From NCBI GenBank assembly GCA_029859645.1, contig JAOUCS010000022.1, positions 1 to 37,386 of the forward strand: 37,386 bases of DNA. The letters are read 5' to 3'. Below, piece by piece: positions 22,499 to 32,236 of this stretch. This DNA comes from Lysobacterales bacterium. GTDB taxonomy: Bacteria; Pseudomonadota; Gammaproteobacteria; Xanthomonadales; SZUA-36. Below the pieces are notes generated by a model. The model was not told the DNA's origin. It saw only the letters and a list, made by a program, of their open reading frames with translations, and ran no database searches. The first letter of the stretch is position 1, and the number at the start of each line of letters is the position of its first letter. The translations under genes were made by a program, and so were the position numbers.

Positions 22499-25399
22499 TT
22501 ACTGTGAATCGCTGTAGGGTCTGGCCTGCTTAAAATAGACTCTTCGCTCGCCCGTGCCGAGATCGTCCACCTTGTATTCAACATCTATCGCGAACAAGCT
22601 GTTCGTACGCCGAGGATCATCGAGTTGCTTGAAATGATCGTGCAGGGTACGTATCACGTTCACCATCAGATCGAGTTCGCCATCCAGGAACACAGGCTCT
22701 CTGATCCCGAGTTCCCTGTTCACCTTCGTTTCTGATGATCGTTTGATGTAGGCGCGTTCGGCGTATTTTGTGCTGAAATCATAGGCGGTCGTTGGATCAA
22801 AAAACACGATCATTTCTTCCGCCACAACGCCGGGTGAAGGGTTGGTTACACTGTATTCGCCATACTGGTTGTTGAAGTAGACCCCTGTTGACAACCCTGA
22901 CTGGCTTTTCACGCCGGTGATATTTCTTGAGATTGCAACGCCGTTGCCTTCTTCTTCCGGAAACCCTGGGTTCAATTGAATCGCGGCGAAAACGGTTTCG
23001 TGGTTGATGCCGTAAAACTCACGCTCGTCGAATGCTCTTCGGTTCCATACTGAAGCCCATACGGTTTTAACCGCCTTCTCGATACTGCTGCCCTTTTTGT
23101 CGTGATTGAACGAGGTTGAAGTGTACAGCCCCGCACCGCTGAAATCGGTCAAATCTTCAGAATTGGTCGAGCTTCGAAAGCGCATGCTTTCGGTTGGATA
23201 GTGGGTCTCGATTTTGGCCTTTACATCTGCGATCAACCGAGGGTCGATGGACGATTGCAAAAGCCTTTCCCGGAGCGCTGCAAGCAGTTTTTCTGTCTCA
23301 ACCGGGTCATTCTCCACACGAATGATTTCAATGGTGTCTTTGATGAATAAGTCGATCCCCGTTTCTTTTATGTGCGCATCATAGTATGCAAAGGGAATGG
23401 CAAAACCTGGCCGGACGATTTGATAATCAGCCTTGTCTTTCAGGAGATTATAAATCTCGGCATAGTTCGCAGCCTTGGCGCCCACCAGGTTAGCGTCTGT
23501 TGCGCCAATCTCGCTGTGGTCCAGCACTCTTTTCACATCCAGGCGAACCGCTGGCAGATTGCCGATCGCAGGTGGTCTGGATGACTGCCAATGTATCTCA
23601 GCCTCTTTTCTGTCTGCCACCTCAATGCTGACATCGTTGCCTTTTAAACTCATTTTGACCAGCGCGTTACCGTGAACCAGCTGCGCGTATTCTGAAGACA
23701 TGATATTGGGAAATACCATGTTGGGCGTATTGCGCTGTTTCGATTTCAGGTTTATGTGGTCGAGGTCGGTCTGTGCCTGTTCGGTGATCACACCTGCAAC
23801 CACGGTCAGGTCAAGCGGTAATGACTGAAACACCGGAATACTTTTCGTGTTCAGCGAGGTGTACACATCTGTGTTTCTGAGCATGTCGTCTTTCGAAATG
23901 TAGATCAGGTAGCCATAGGCGACGCCATCCCACATTACGCGCTTTTTGGCAGCGCCCTCCGCGGCCAATTTGATGTCGTTGGTCAGCCTGGCCAGGTCAA
24001 TCAACAATGACGCTTTCAAGGTATCGTCAACCACACCGCCCACGATGGGTTCTATGCTTTTCCAGGCTACAAGTTGTTCTCCATACATGCTCTCGATGTT
24101 GTCAGTCGCATAGTTGACGGCAACTGACACAAAGTCGGCTATTTTTAGCAGGCGTTCAAGATCCCGGCCTTCGACAGAATAGTTAAAATCGCGAATATCC
24201 GTAAGGAGCTTTTTACGTTGTTTTTTCGTGATCAACCCGGAAGAAAATGCTGAGTTGATGGCAACGAACATGCGCGATTGAATATCGGAGTTCGAAGAGT
24301 TTGCGTCAACACCGCTATTCAATACATCAACCTGCAGGTATCGGTTGAGCTGGATAATAAATCGAATCGCTTCAAGCGGGTAGGAATCTGTTTGTTCCAT
24401 GCGCATCTTTAGTGCAGCCCCAATTTCTGAAAGCGCTTCGAGTTGGCTGATAGAGTTGTGGGTGTTTTTCAGCGAAGCGATAGTTGCGAGCTGTTGTTCA
24501 TTCAGTTTGGGTTCAAGCTTGTTTGCCGATTCCTTTAAAAAATCAACATTTACTGCAAAATAACTGTTGAGCGATTTCAGCAACTGTTCGATTTCAGCTT
24601 TATGCAAATCCGAACCGTCGTACTTCTGATAAAAGGCCTCCAGGATCGTAAGGGTATCCCGCGAAAGCGAGTTATGGATTCCATTGCGAATGGTTGAAAA
24701 TTCGCTTTTGTATTCTGGCTCGATACTTTGCGAAATGGCGTCCACCTCATTTCTCAGGGTGTTAATCGACACGCCGGAGGTGGAATTTAAGTCGTATCGG
24801 CTCAGAATTTGATACAGAGACAGATACTCATTGCGTTTCCGCATATGCCTCGCTACATACTCAGCGAGGTGATTCAGATATAAAACTTCATATTCCGAAC
24901 TCGCCGTTCCCCGCGCATAGAAGGTTCTTGCCATCTTTGTGTCGGGAAATTTGAGGTTGTAAAAGCGTTCCAGAATGGTGTGATTGAATACATTCAGCAC
25001 GTCTTCCATTGCCTGATCGTCGGCCATGAATTTTTCATGATCGATCTCAAAAGCGGTGCTGTCGGCATCGCCAACCACGTTTTTTGCGTACAAATAGTGA
25101 TAGTTGGTGGCGAAAACATTGGCAATATAGAAATCAAGCGCTGCCAGCTTCTGTGCACCTTCGTCACGAAAGGCTGAAAAAAACAGGGTTTCTCCCTTCT
25201 CACCGGGAAAGCCACCGCTCCTCCTGCAATACCTGCCCTCGGTAGTCTGCTTGGCATAGCAGCCGTATGGACCTTTCCACTGTTCATTGACCGATGCGGC
25301 AAAGAGCGATTGAATCGCTTCAAGATTTGTTTGATCCTGGGCGGAAAGTTCGCTACTTATTATCAGCAATAACAGTGCAATCAGGCTGGTTGTTCTCAT
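22499..25399 (-). CDS. large exported protein with C-terminal PPDK/PEP-synthase ATP-grasp domain
   Basis: 966 residues, signal peptide MRTTSLIALLLLIISSELSAQ. Residues about 25-560 are mainly helical with no recognised family; a CYAK...RYCRRSGGF pair near residues 47-58 may form a disulfide. About residues 640-960 form a PPDK_N-type nucleotide domain: GATDANLVGAKAANYAEI, MRFRSSTNSEDLTDFSGAGLYTS (about 742-765), AVKTVWASVWNRRAFDER and VFAAIQLNPGFPEEEGNGVAISR. No phosphohistidine or PEP-binding domain follows. An exported ATP-grasp domain is odd, since periplasmic ATP is scarce. No operon partners; no clear ribosome site. Confidence 0.82.
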   Translation of the reverse strand: MRTTSLIALLLLIISSELSAQDQTNLEAIQSLFAASVNEQWKGPYGCYAKQTTEGRYCRRSGGFPGEKGETLFFSAFRDEGAQKLAALDFYIANVFATNYHYLYAKNVVGDADSTAFEIDHEKFMADDQAMEDVLNVFNHTILERFYNLKFPDTKMARTFYARGTASSEYEVLYLNHLAEYVARHMRKRNEYLSLYQILSRYDLNSTSGVSINTLRNEVDAISQSIEPEYKSEFSTIRNGIHNSLSRDTLTILEAFYQKYDGSDLHKAEIEQLLKSLNSYFAVNVDFLKESANKLEPKLNEQQLATIASLKNTHNSISQLEALSEIGAALKMRMEQTDSYPLEAIRFIIQLNRYLQVDVLNSGVDANSSNSDIQSRMFVAINSAFSSGLITKKQRKKLLTDIRDFNYSVEGRDLERLLKIADFVSVAVNYATDNIESMYGEQLVAWKSIEPIVGGVVDDTLKASLLIDLARLTNDIKLAAEGAAKKRVMWDGVAYGYLIYISKDDMLRNTDVYTSLNTKSIPVFQSLPLDLTVVAGVITEQAQTDLDHINLKSKQRNTPNMVFPNIMSSEYAQLVHGNALVKMSLKGNDVSIEVADRKEAEIHWQSSRPPAIGNLPAVRLDVKRVLDHSEIGATDANLVGAKAANYAEIYNLLKDKADYQIVRPGFAIPFAYYDAHIKETGIDLFIKDTIEIIRVENDPVETEKLLAALRERLLQSSIDPRLIADVKAKIETHYPTESMRFRSSTNSEDLTDFSGAGLYTSTSFNHDKKGSSIEKAVKTVWASVWNRRAFDEREFYGINHETVFAAIQLNPGFPEEEGNGVAISRNITGVKSQSGLSTGVYFNNQYGEYSVTNPSPGVVAEEMIVFFDPTTAYDFSTKYAERAYIKRSSETKVNRELGIREPVFLDGELDLMVNVIRTLHDHFKQLDDPRRTNSLFAIDVEYKVDDLGTGERRVYFKQARPYSDSQ

Positions 25400-25802
25400 G
25401 CTGTCTATTCAAGGGTATCGGCAATTCAAATGCTATATTGCCAGAATTACCGGAACATGGGACAACCATTGATATCGGGTCTTCAGCCAGGTAGCCACTT
25501 AATCTGGACCATACTGGCTGATAATCTTTCTGTTCACAGCTCGAAATTGCCTCGTCTAAAGCCGATTCGATTTGAACGCAGAGTAGTGAGTGGTCATGCG
25601 TCCAGGTCGATGCCCCAACGGGTCCTATCGATTCTCAAGACCCACACCAGTCGCGCGCAACCTGCGTCGGAACGTGTACTATCGGCTAAGAGCACCAAGA
25701 GATCACTTCACCTATAAGAATCGTTAACTGAAATACCCTCCAAGCTTGGTGATTGGAACAGATAAGGTTTAGATATATGGTTGGATATACCAGGAAAATG
25801 TC
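25400..25802. other. 403-bp gap between divergent genes
   Basis: I find no gene I can support. Two short plus-strand frames cover it (about 25430-25717 and a 43-codon frame ending at 25728) but neither has a ribosome site or recognisable motif. The last part is AT-rich, as expected for the sulfotransferase promoter. Confidence 0.5.
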
Positions 25803-26378
25803 ATGAAAATTGTTGGAATTGGATATCCCAGAACCGGCACCAAAACACTGGGCACCTGTTTCCGGACCTTGGGGATGCGCAACATGTCTTGGGATGGTGG
25901 GGCATATGAGAGGTTTGAAGCAGGTGACCGCCAGGGTTTAATGAATATTGCCGAACGCTTTGACTCTTTCGAGGACTTGCCCTGGTGTCATCTTTACCGG
26001 GAGTTTGATGACAGGTTTCCAGGCAGCAAATTCATTCTAACCTTACGAAACACCGAGCGGGCCTGGTTCGAAAGTTTCCGCAAGCACGATGTTCGTCTGA
26101 ATAATGATATTTATATTCCATCAAAGGGTCCTGAATTTGAAGAGACTATGGCTATCTACAGGGAACATAATGCTGCAGTCAGAGCGTACTTCAAGGATCG
26201 GCCAGGCGATTTCATGGAATTGTGTTGGGAGCATGGAGATGGCTGGCAGCAACTGTGTGAGTTTCTGGAACGCCCAATTCCGAGCAATCCATTTCCGCAC
26301 GTCAACAAGACCCCGAAAAAATCAACCTACAGGCTTTTTCGTTTGTACCTGAAGAGACTGACGGGGCGGGGAGATTGA
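25803..26378 (+). CDS. sulfotransferase-family protein
   Basis: 191 residues with CAGGAAAA before the ATG. The start KIVGIGYPRTGTKTLGTCF is the 5'-phosphosulfate-binding loop of PAPS sulfotransferases, and FPGSKFILTLRNTERAWFESFRKHD carries the 3'-phosphate-binding Arg...Ser pattern. The middle has WCHLYREFDDRFPGSKF. It is shorter than many sulfotransferases but typical for the Sulfotransfer_4/DUF-type group. Acceptor unknown. It faces the GT14/sulfotransferase/acyltransferase run. Confidence 0.87.
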   Translation: MKIVGIGYPRTGTKTLGTCFRTLGMRNMSWDGGAYERFEAGDRQGLMNIAERFDSFEDLPWCHLYREFDDRFPGSKFILTLRNTERAWFESFRKHDVRLNNDIYIPSKGPEFEETMAIYREHNAAVRAYFKDRPGDFMELCWEHGDGWQQLCEFLERPIPSNPFPHVNKTPKKSTYRLFRLYLKRLTGRGD

Positions 26379-26462
26379 GTAAAGGCCTCTGGAAGAGGAC
26401 TTCAGTACTCGTGATCGCATAAAGCGCTGGGTATGAGAGATTAGCAATTGGACTCCTGACAA

Positions 26463-27461
26463 TTATGACAATGATGAATCAGTTATTGATTCATCCGATA
26501 ATCTTTTTTCGAGAAGATCTATCAAACCCATTGATTTTTCTTCGGTAAACTTGCAGGCAAAAAACTTATCAGAGTTGTCCAGGGCAGGTAAATCAGATTC
26601 ATCCAGTATTGCGGGATCTTCGCGCTCCGGGTTCCAGTCGATATAGTGCAGGTAAACTCTTTTTTCATCTGGCATGGCTTCACGCTTACCTTCAAAAATT
26701 TCTCGCGCAGCTGATTCATCAAAGGAAATGCAGTGCTTCTTGTGCTCTGAATTCAGTATTGCAGTCTGAAAAAATATTTCATCGGAGTTTGTCGCCAGAC
26801 GTAAATAAGTCCTTAGTTTTCGGCTTTGTTTGGACCTGATAAAATCTACCAGGAATTGCACGGCATCCCTGTTCAAACACCATCTTGACGAGCCGCTGTA
26901 GAAGTCGATCCAGGTCTTGTCCCTTGGCAACAAGTACCTGTTTGCCATGTTTTCAGCCTGGTTCACCATGGATGCCATGAATTTACTGATTCTCGATGTG
27001 TAGGACTCCTGCTCATCATGCCGGACGTCGACAAAACGCGCCTTCAGATCCATCAGCCTGTAGTTCCGTATGAGTCCGTATCCCCAGATGCCTGGAACGA
27101 GCGGGTAGTAGTTCAGGAAATTTACAGGGTGATGCCTGGCCAGAAAACCAGTGAAATGCCTGGAGTGCTTTATCGGAAAGTCAGTGCCGGCCAAATACAT
27201 GAAATAATCTGCATCCGAAACCTCGAGTCCATATTTAAGACATTTGCAAATGGTGCTCGTCAGGCTCCACCCACCCCAGTGGACCTTGTATCTCTTTTCA
27301 ACAAAGTGAACATTAGGGTGATCCGTAATTTCAAACTTCGCCAGATCACTCCGCTTATCGATATGGACAATAATGTCGGCGTTAAATCCTGCAAGGCGAT
27401 TGATAAGCTTGTGAAATATGCTTGGCTGATGATGAGCCAGGACAATGAAACAGATCTTCAT
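26463..27461 (-). CDS. GT14 glycosyltransferase (core-2/I-branching, xylosyltransferase-like)
   Basis: 332 residues with MKICFIVLAHHQPSIFHKLI, DIIVHIDKRSD, VHWGGWSLTSTICKCLKYGLE, YFMYLAGTDFPIK, SGSSRWCLNRDAVQFLVDF and TNSDEIFFQTAILNS, which are the ordered motifs of the Branch (GT14) family: beta-1,6-N-acetylglucosaminyl- or xylosyltransferases. No TM segment; likely cytoplasmic, acting on surface glycan precursors. It is the last gene of a minus-strand run with a sulfotransferase 44 bp upstream. Confidence 0.92.
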   Translation of the reverse strand: MKICFIVLAHHQPSIFHKLINRLAGFNADIIVHIDKRSDLAKFEITDHPNVHFVEKRYKVHWGGWSLTSTICKCLKYGLEVSDADYFMYLAGTDFPIKHSRHFTGFLARHHPVNFLNYYPLVPGIWGYGLIRNYRLMDLKARFVDVRHDEQESYTSRISKFMASMVNQAENMANRYLLPRDKTWIDFYSGSSRWCLNRDAVQFLVDFIRSKQSRKLRTYLRLATNSDEIFFQTAILNSEHKKHCISFDESAAREIFEGKREAMPDEKRVYLHYIDWNPEREDPAILDESDLPALDNSDKFFACKFTEEKSMGLIDLLEKRLSDESITDSSLS

Positions 27462-27505
27462 TTCAGCGTTTTACCCAGCGACAGGCGCATCGCGAATTGC
27501 AACCA

Positions 27506-28195
27506 CTATGGCTGTAACGAGTCATAAAGTTCCATTAATCCTGATCTTTCAATGGCGCTAATGTCCTGGGTTGAAACAACGCTCTTGTTTTCCTTTTCTC
27601 GCCTGACCGAGCTTGATTGCAATGCCTCGATATCTCCAAATTCAGCTTCCATTGGTTTTAATTTTGAAAAATTCATATCCAAGGTCTTCATTACCAGTGC
27701 CGGAGAGGCTATCAAGTCCTCATAACGTATCACCGCATCACCACAAAATTGCAGAATGGACCGATATGACTCAATGAATACGTCGACATCATGGGTCCAG
27801 TTTCCCCACCCCTGGGACTTCCACGAATTGAAGTTCTTAAGTGGTGAACGGACAATGCCGATGATCTTGTAGTTGTTGTTTTTATAGGTATTCAATAAAT
27901 CTCCGTTGAACAGGCCCCATTCCCTGAACGGTTCGGGTCTGAAAGTTTCTTTGAAAGCGGCAACTTCAAAGATCTCCTCCAATTTTGACATTGCAACGTC
28001 CAGCGGCATTTCGTGGTCAGCAAACATCTCAAGCTCTAAGTCGGATACTTTTTGATCCCTTAAGGTCCGGTATGTTCTCAACGACAGGGCCTCCAAGTGA
28101 GGTTCCGAAAGGCATATACAATTCTCAACAGAGTTGATCATTCTGCACAGCAGGGTGGAACCGGATCTCGGTATTCCAACCACAAGCGCTTTCAT
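27506..28195 (-). CDS. sulfotransferase-family protein
   Basis: 229 residues from ATG 28195, preceded by AGGAGAGG; a TTG seven codons upstream is not favoured. MKALVVGIPRSGSTLLCRMINS is the PAPS 5'-phosphosulfate loop and YKIIGIVRSPLKNFNSWKSQGWG the 3'-phosphate site. RYEDLIASPALVMKTL is the usual later motif. It lies between the acyltransferase (31 bp upstream) and the GT14 enzyme, suggesting sulfation of a surface glycan. Confidence 0.92.
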   Translation of the reverse strand: MKALVVGIPRSGSTLLCRMINSVENCICLSEPHLEALSLRTYRTLRDQKVSDLELEMFADHEMPLDVAMSKLEEIFEVAAFKETFRPEPFREWGLFNGDLLNTYKNNNYKIIGIVRSPLKNFNSWKSQGWGNWTHDVDVFIESYRSILQFCGDAVIRYEDLIASPALVMKTLDMNFSKLKPMEAEFGDIEALQSSSVRREKENKSVVSTQDISAIERSGLMELYDSLQP

Positions 28196-28226
28196 GTGTT
28201 GTCCTCTCCTCGACAATTGCTACCCG

Positions 28227-29345
28227 TTAACCCCATCCTCTTGCCTGTAATTTTAAGTGCAGAGCCTTGAGGAATGAGCGTATTGGAGGTTCAAAATATC
28301 TTGCAACCAAATAAGCGATTCCAATGACGATCGTTATCGGAATTACGGGCATCAGGATTGGTGGTACCCAGGGCAGCAAATGCCCGGATTTGATGATTAG
28401 CGAAACCATCATATTCTCATGCAAAAGATAGAGTGGGTAGCTGATGAAGCCAATGGTCAGCAGCAGCTTGTTGGCGAGAACTTTTTGGACCTTTTGGTTC
28501 AAAGCAGCAACCATAAAGATCAATGCAACAACGGTTGCTGCTAACGCTGGACGCCATTCATAGAGCATTTCCCCACGGCCGGCTTTACCTTCAACCAATG
28601 CCGCTGCCACTGCAGTTATTATTGCGGCTACCAGTAACCATTGTTTTTTCTCATTGAAGTGTCTGTAAAAAAGTGCACCGGCAGCAAACCAGCCACAGGG
28701 TCTGCCACTGAATGCATTCAAGAGCTGCTTTGCCTGGTGCCAACCATGTTCCTGAAAAACGGGACCCAGAAAGAGCACGATCGCTGCAACAAGAAACAAA
28801 CCTATCATCACCCAGATCATCCTCTGTCCCCCAATCAGGAAATAAAAGATGCCTGCCACCAGGTACAACTTGATCTCCACGTAGAGCGACCAGAATGCGC
28901 CTTCAAGTTCGCCCACGGGTGAACCAAGAATCAGTTGCCACCAATACGGTTCAATAAATGTCAGCCCCGGTAATAAGGCGCTAATCTCAGGGATTCCAGC
29001 GGGCCGCTCATAAAAAAACGACGTTGTTGAATAAATTATGAGAGAACAGATAAGCATGGCGGGGAACAGCCTGATCCATCTTCTGATCATGAATTCCGGA
29101 AAGTTTTTGGATCGCTCAAGTGACATGAAAATAACGAACCCGGAAATCATGAAAAAAAGCTGTACGCCAAACCGCCCATAGTGAAACAACGGAAAGTACC
29201 TTAGCTCGTCTCCATAGGGAACAATAGAGTGCCACCGTGAAAAAGCGTGGTAAAAAATGACCAAAAATATCGCAACACCCCTGAGGCCATCCAGATACTG
29301 AATTCGGGAAGGACTGTTTGGTTGGGTTATGTTTTCGAATGTCAT
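28227..29345 (-). CDS. membrane acyltransferase (Acyl_transf_3)
   Basis: 372 residues from ATG 29345 (MTFENITQPNSPSRIQYLDGLRG); no strong ribosome site is visible, so the start is moderate. About ten TM helices. The family signatures are RIQYLDGLRGVAIFLVIFYHAFSRW with the key His, FGVQLFFMISGFVIFMSLERS, and RRWIRLFPAMLICS. It would transfer O-acyl groups to surface polysaccharide or LPS at the inner membrane. First gene of the minus-strand glycan run. Confidence 0.92.
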   Translation of the reverse strand: MTFENITQPNSPSRIQYLDGLRGVAIFLVIFYHAFSRWHSIVPYGDELRYFPLFHYGRFGVQLFFMISGFVIFMSLERSKNFPEFMIRRWIRLFPAMLICSLIIYSTTSFFYERPAGIPEISALLPGLTFIEPYWWQLILGSPVGELEGAFWSLYVEIKLYLVAGIFYFLIGGQRMIWVMIGLFLVAAIVLFLGPVFQEHGWHQAKQLLNAFSGRPCGWFAAGALFYRHFNEKKQWLLVAAIITAVAAALVEGKAGRGEMLYEWRPALAATVVALIFMVAALNQKVQKVLANKLLLTIGFISYPLYLLHENMMVSLIIKSGHLLPWVPPILMPVIPITIVIGIAYLVARYFEPPIRSFLKALHLKLQARGWG

Positions 29346-29627
29346 ACAGATGACGAGTATAAGGAGAGCAATAGCCCTTTGCCATGAAAGCTGTATCAAT
29401 CTGGATGCCGCTGCATTATTGCAGCCAACGCAAGCCAGTAACCTTCGGCATTGCGCGGCAGCGCCTACCGTCAAAAATCGGATGAATCCACCAAGATTTT
29501 GTGGCGAAATGAGGGCCAGTTTACGTTTTGCTGATACGGATCAAGCTCCCGGCTGGCCCGCCTGCGTAAATTGAAAGGACCTTGCTGGATCCAATTCGCG
29601 AGAATGCCTCGCCTGGGTGGCTGGAAA

Positions 29628-32030
29628 ATGAAAGCACCAGATTTTCGCTTGCTGATTTTCATGTCAGTGCTGCTTTTGCCTGGGCTTTCCATACCCGCTG
29701 AAACGGTGCCGACGGAAGTCCAGTTACCGGGCACCCAGCCTCAGCAAGTCGGAAACATGGAATCGCCTGGCAAGTGTCAGAACTGTCATGCCGGGTACAA
29801 TGATCAAACAACTGCCGGCGCGGGTCAGGGTGAACCACAGGACGAGCCATGGACAGGCTGGTCGGGCGCCGGCATGGCCAACGCAGGCCGCGACCCCATT
29901 TTCTGGGCGACCCTGGCAATCGCTGAACAGGATTTCGACGGTGCGGGAGACCTTTGTATCCGCTGCCACAGCACCGCTGGCTGGTATGGAGGCAGGTCCA
30001 CTCCGACGGATGGGTCCGGCCTTCTCGCGAGTGATTCTGACGGCGTCGATTGCGATGCCTGCCACCTGATGACCAATGTGGACAATTCAGAGCACACAGG
30101 CGAAATGGTCTCGCCATTCTTTGCTAATTGCTCGAATGATCCAAATGTTCCCGACAAGCAATGCGGTTCTGACACGGAAGGCTTCTATGGCAGCGGAATG
30201 CTGTCCCTTTGGTCGGGCGATGAAAAACTGGGCCCTTACGAACAGACCGCGGCACGGCATAAATTCATGCAATCCGCGTTCCATCGCAGCGTCGATTTCT
30301 GTGGCTCCTGCCACGATGTTTCCAATTCGGTGGTCGGCGACCTGGCGCCCGGCAACGGCGCGCAGCCGGGTGCGCCGCATGTACTTTCCAGCCAGGATTA
30401 TAACGGCGGTGAACCTGACCTTGGCGGGCCAGTGGAAGAAAAAGCCGCGTTCAACAATCCTCCTTACGCCTATGGAATTGTCGAGCGCACCTTCAGCGAA
30501 TACAAATCGAGTGCTTTGCCGACCACGCTGGTTTCTCAATTCAATACACTGCCACCCGAGCTGAAGCTATCGGGTGGCTCGCTTGAAGTGACTTACAGGG
30601 CCGCACTGGAGGCCGGTACCGGTGGTAATTATCAGGACGGGAGCCCGCGATACTTCAGTTGCCAGTCCTGTCATATGCGCCCGACAACCAGTGCAGGTGC
30701 TGACAAGGCGGATGTGCTGATTCGTCAAGATCTCCCGGCACATGACCATGTGGGAGGTAACTACTGGTTGGCCGATATGATCAAGTACCAGGATGCGAAT
30801 GGCCTGTTGCGGCTTGGGGGTGGCCTGACTTCCACTCAACTAACAGCGCTCGAACTGGGGCAACAAAGGGCTATCGCTCATCTGCAGCAATCGGCTTCGC
30901 TTCAAATCGAGGGTGACGTGCTCAAGGTGATTAATTTGACCGGGCACAAACTGATCACCGGCTACCCGGAAGGAAGACGCATGTGGCTGAACATCAAATG
31001 GTACGACAACCAAGAACAGCTGGTGCGGGAAGACGGTGCTTATGGTCCGCTGGTTGATAGCGCCGATCAGCCGGTAATGATTGAAAACCCAGCCGGCGGC
31101 CCGGACGTGCAGGTGGAATCCATCATGGACCTGCATGACCCGAATACCCGTATCTACGAAGCGCACTATGCGATCACCAGCGAATGGGCAGCGACGCTTC
31201 TGGCGACCGGCAAACCCGCTGATTTCGCACTTAGCTACGACCGCTACACGGGTGAGGAGAGTATGGTCCTGGGCGACCTGGCCAGCCAGGGAGCAGGTAG
31301 CTTCCAGGAATCTTTTCATTTCGCTCTCAACAATGCAGTTTCATTTGACAACCGCATTCCTCCCTATGGAATGGCGTACGACGAGTCGAAAAAAAGGAAT
31401 GTACTGCCTCAACCGGAAGATCAGTACGGGGCGCCCGGCTCGGGAGGCGTCTACCAGCATTGGGACCAGTTGGACCTGCGTGAATTGAAACCCGATGGTG
31501 CGGTGTCAGCCCGAATAAACCTGCTCTATCAGGGAACCAGCTGGGAGTATATCCAGTTTCTCAAGGAGGCGAACGAGGGCACCGAGCCCACAGAGGGTGG
31601 TAACGAATTCCTCGGAGACGAAGGTGAAAATATGCTGAACACCTGGATCAATGCCGAGGTACCGGCTGCAATGGAAGTGGCTGGTGATCACAAAATGGTA
31701 CCTCCCGTACTGATGGCATCGATCAACTGGGGCGTGACCTACCTGACAATCGGCGGCACCGTCAGCGGTCTGGCAGGTTCGGGTCTCGTGTTGCAGAACA
31801 ACCAAAGCGATGACTATCCGGTTGACAGCAACGGCAGCTTTACCTTCGACACAGCCCTGACCAACGGCAGTGATTACCTGGTGGAAGTGTCAGTTCAGCC
31901 AAGCAATCCCAATCAAACCTGCAGCGTAACCAACGGCAATGGCACGCTATCGGGGCACAACATCAGCAATGTCAGTGTAAGTTGCGTTTACGATGCGATG
32001 ATCTTCAAGGACGGGTTTGAACAGCAATGA
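29628..32030 (+). CDS. exported five-heme cytochrome c-like protein with Ig-like C-terminal cassette
   Basis: 800 residues from ATG 29628, which starts the signal peptide MKAPDFRLLIFMSVLLLPG; a TTG at 29571 is in frame. Five CXXCH motifs: CQNCH (50), CIRCH (110), CDACH (142), CGSCH (225) and CQSCH (345). A non-heme stretch of about 350 residues follows (GHKLITGYPEGRRMWLNIKWYDN). Near residue 710 is a cassette, TVSGLAGSGLVLQNN, with a Cys in NPNQTCSVTNG, then NVSVSCVYDAMIFKDGFEQQ. The DGFE tail is one I associate with surface proteins of related gammaproteobacteria; anchoring is not established. Redox partner unknown. Confidence 0.87.
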   Translation: MKAPDFRLLIFMSVLLLPGLSIPAETVPTEVQLPGTQPQQVGNMESPGKCQNCHAGYNDQTTAGAGQGEPQDEPWTGWSGAGMANAGRDPIFWATLAIAEQDFDGAGDLCIRCHSTAGWYGGRSTPTDGSGLLASDSDGVDCDACHLMTNVDNSEHTGEMVSPFFANCSNDPNVPDKQCGSDTEGFYGSGMLSLWSGDEKLGPYEQTAARHKFMQSAFHRSVDFCGSCHDVSNSVVGDLAPGNGAQPGAPHVLSSQDYNGGEPDLGGPVEEKAAFNNPPYAYGIVERTFSEYKSSALPTTLVSQFNTLPPELKLSGGSLEVTYRAALEAGTGGNYQDGSPRYFSCQSCHMRPTTSAGADKADVLIRQDLPAHDHVGGNYWLADMIKYQDANGLLRLGGGLTSTQLTALELGQQRAIAHLQQSASLQIEGDVLKVINLTGHKLITGYPEGRRMWLNIKWYDNQEQLVREDGAYGPLVDSADQPVMIENPAGGPDVQVESIMDLHDPNTRIYEAHYAITSEWAATLLATGKPADFALSYDRYTGEESMVLGDLASQGAGSFQESFHFALNNAVSFDNRIPPYGMAYDESKKRNVLPQPEDQYGAPGSGGVYQHWDQLDLRELKPDGAVSARINLLYQGTSWEYIQFLKEANEGTEPTEGGNEFLGDEGENMLNTWINAEVPAAMEVAGDHKMVPPVLMASINWGVTYLTIGGTVSGLAGSGLVLQNNQSDDYPVDSNGSFTFDTALTNGSDYLVEVSVQPSNPNQTCSVTNGNGTLSGHNISNVSVSCVYDAMIFKDGFEQQ

Positions 32031-32236
32031 GAGACCAGTGGCTGTGCGCCTGTGTCCGGCTAGCCGATTGTGCGCCTGACCTGATGGGGCATCCTTTCTT
32101 ACTCGCCTTTTCTCATTTATAGATCGGTTTGTCGACAACTTGTAACTTTTCCTGTCTCAGTGACGTCCAACAGTCTGTAATACCAAATGCACTCGGAGAA
32201 TTGATCTTCGGGGCAATCGCAGCGGGGCTCGATAAG

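Noticed and set aside
25430-25728. Short plus-strand frames in the gap before the sulfotransferase, including a 43-codon frame ending NVYYRLRAPRDHFTYKNR
   Set aside because: No ribosome site, no motif; too short to support, although an old gene remnant cannot be excluded.
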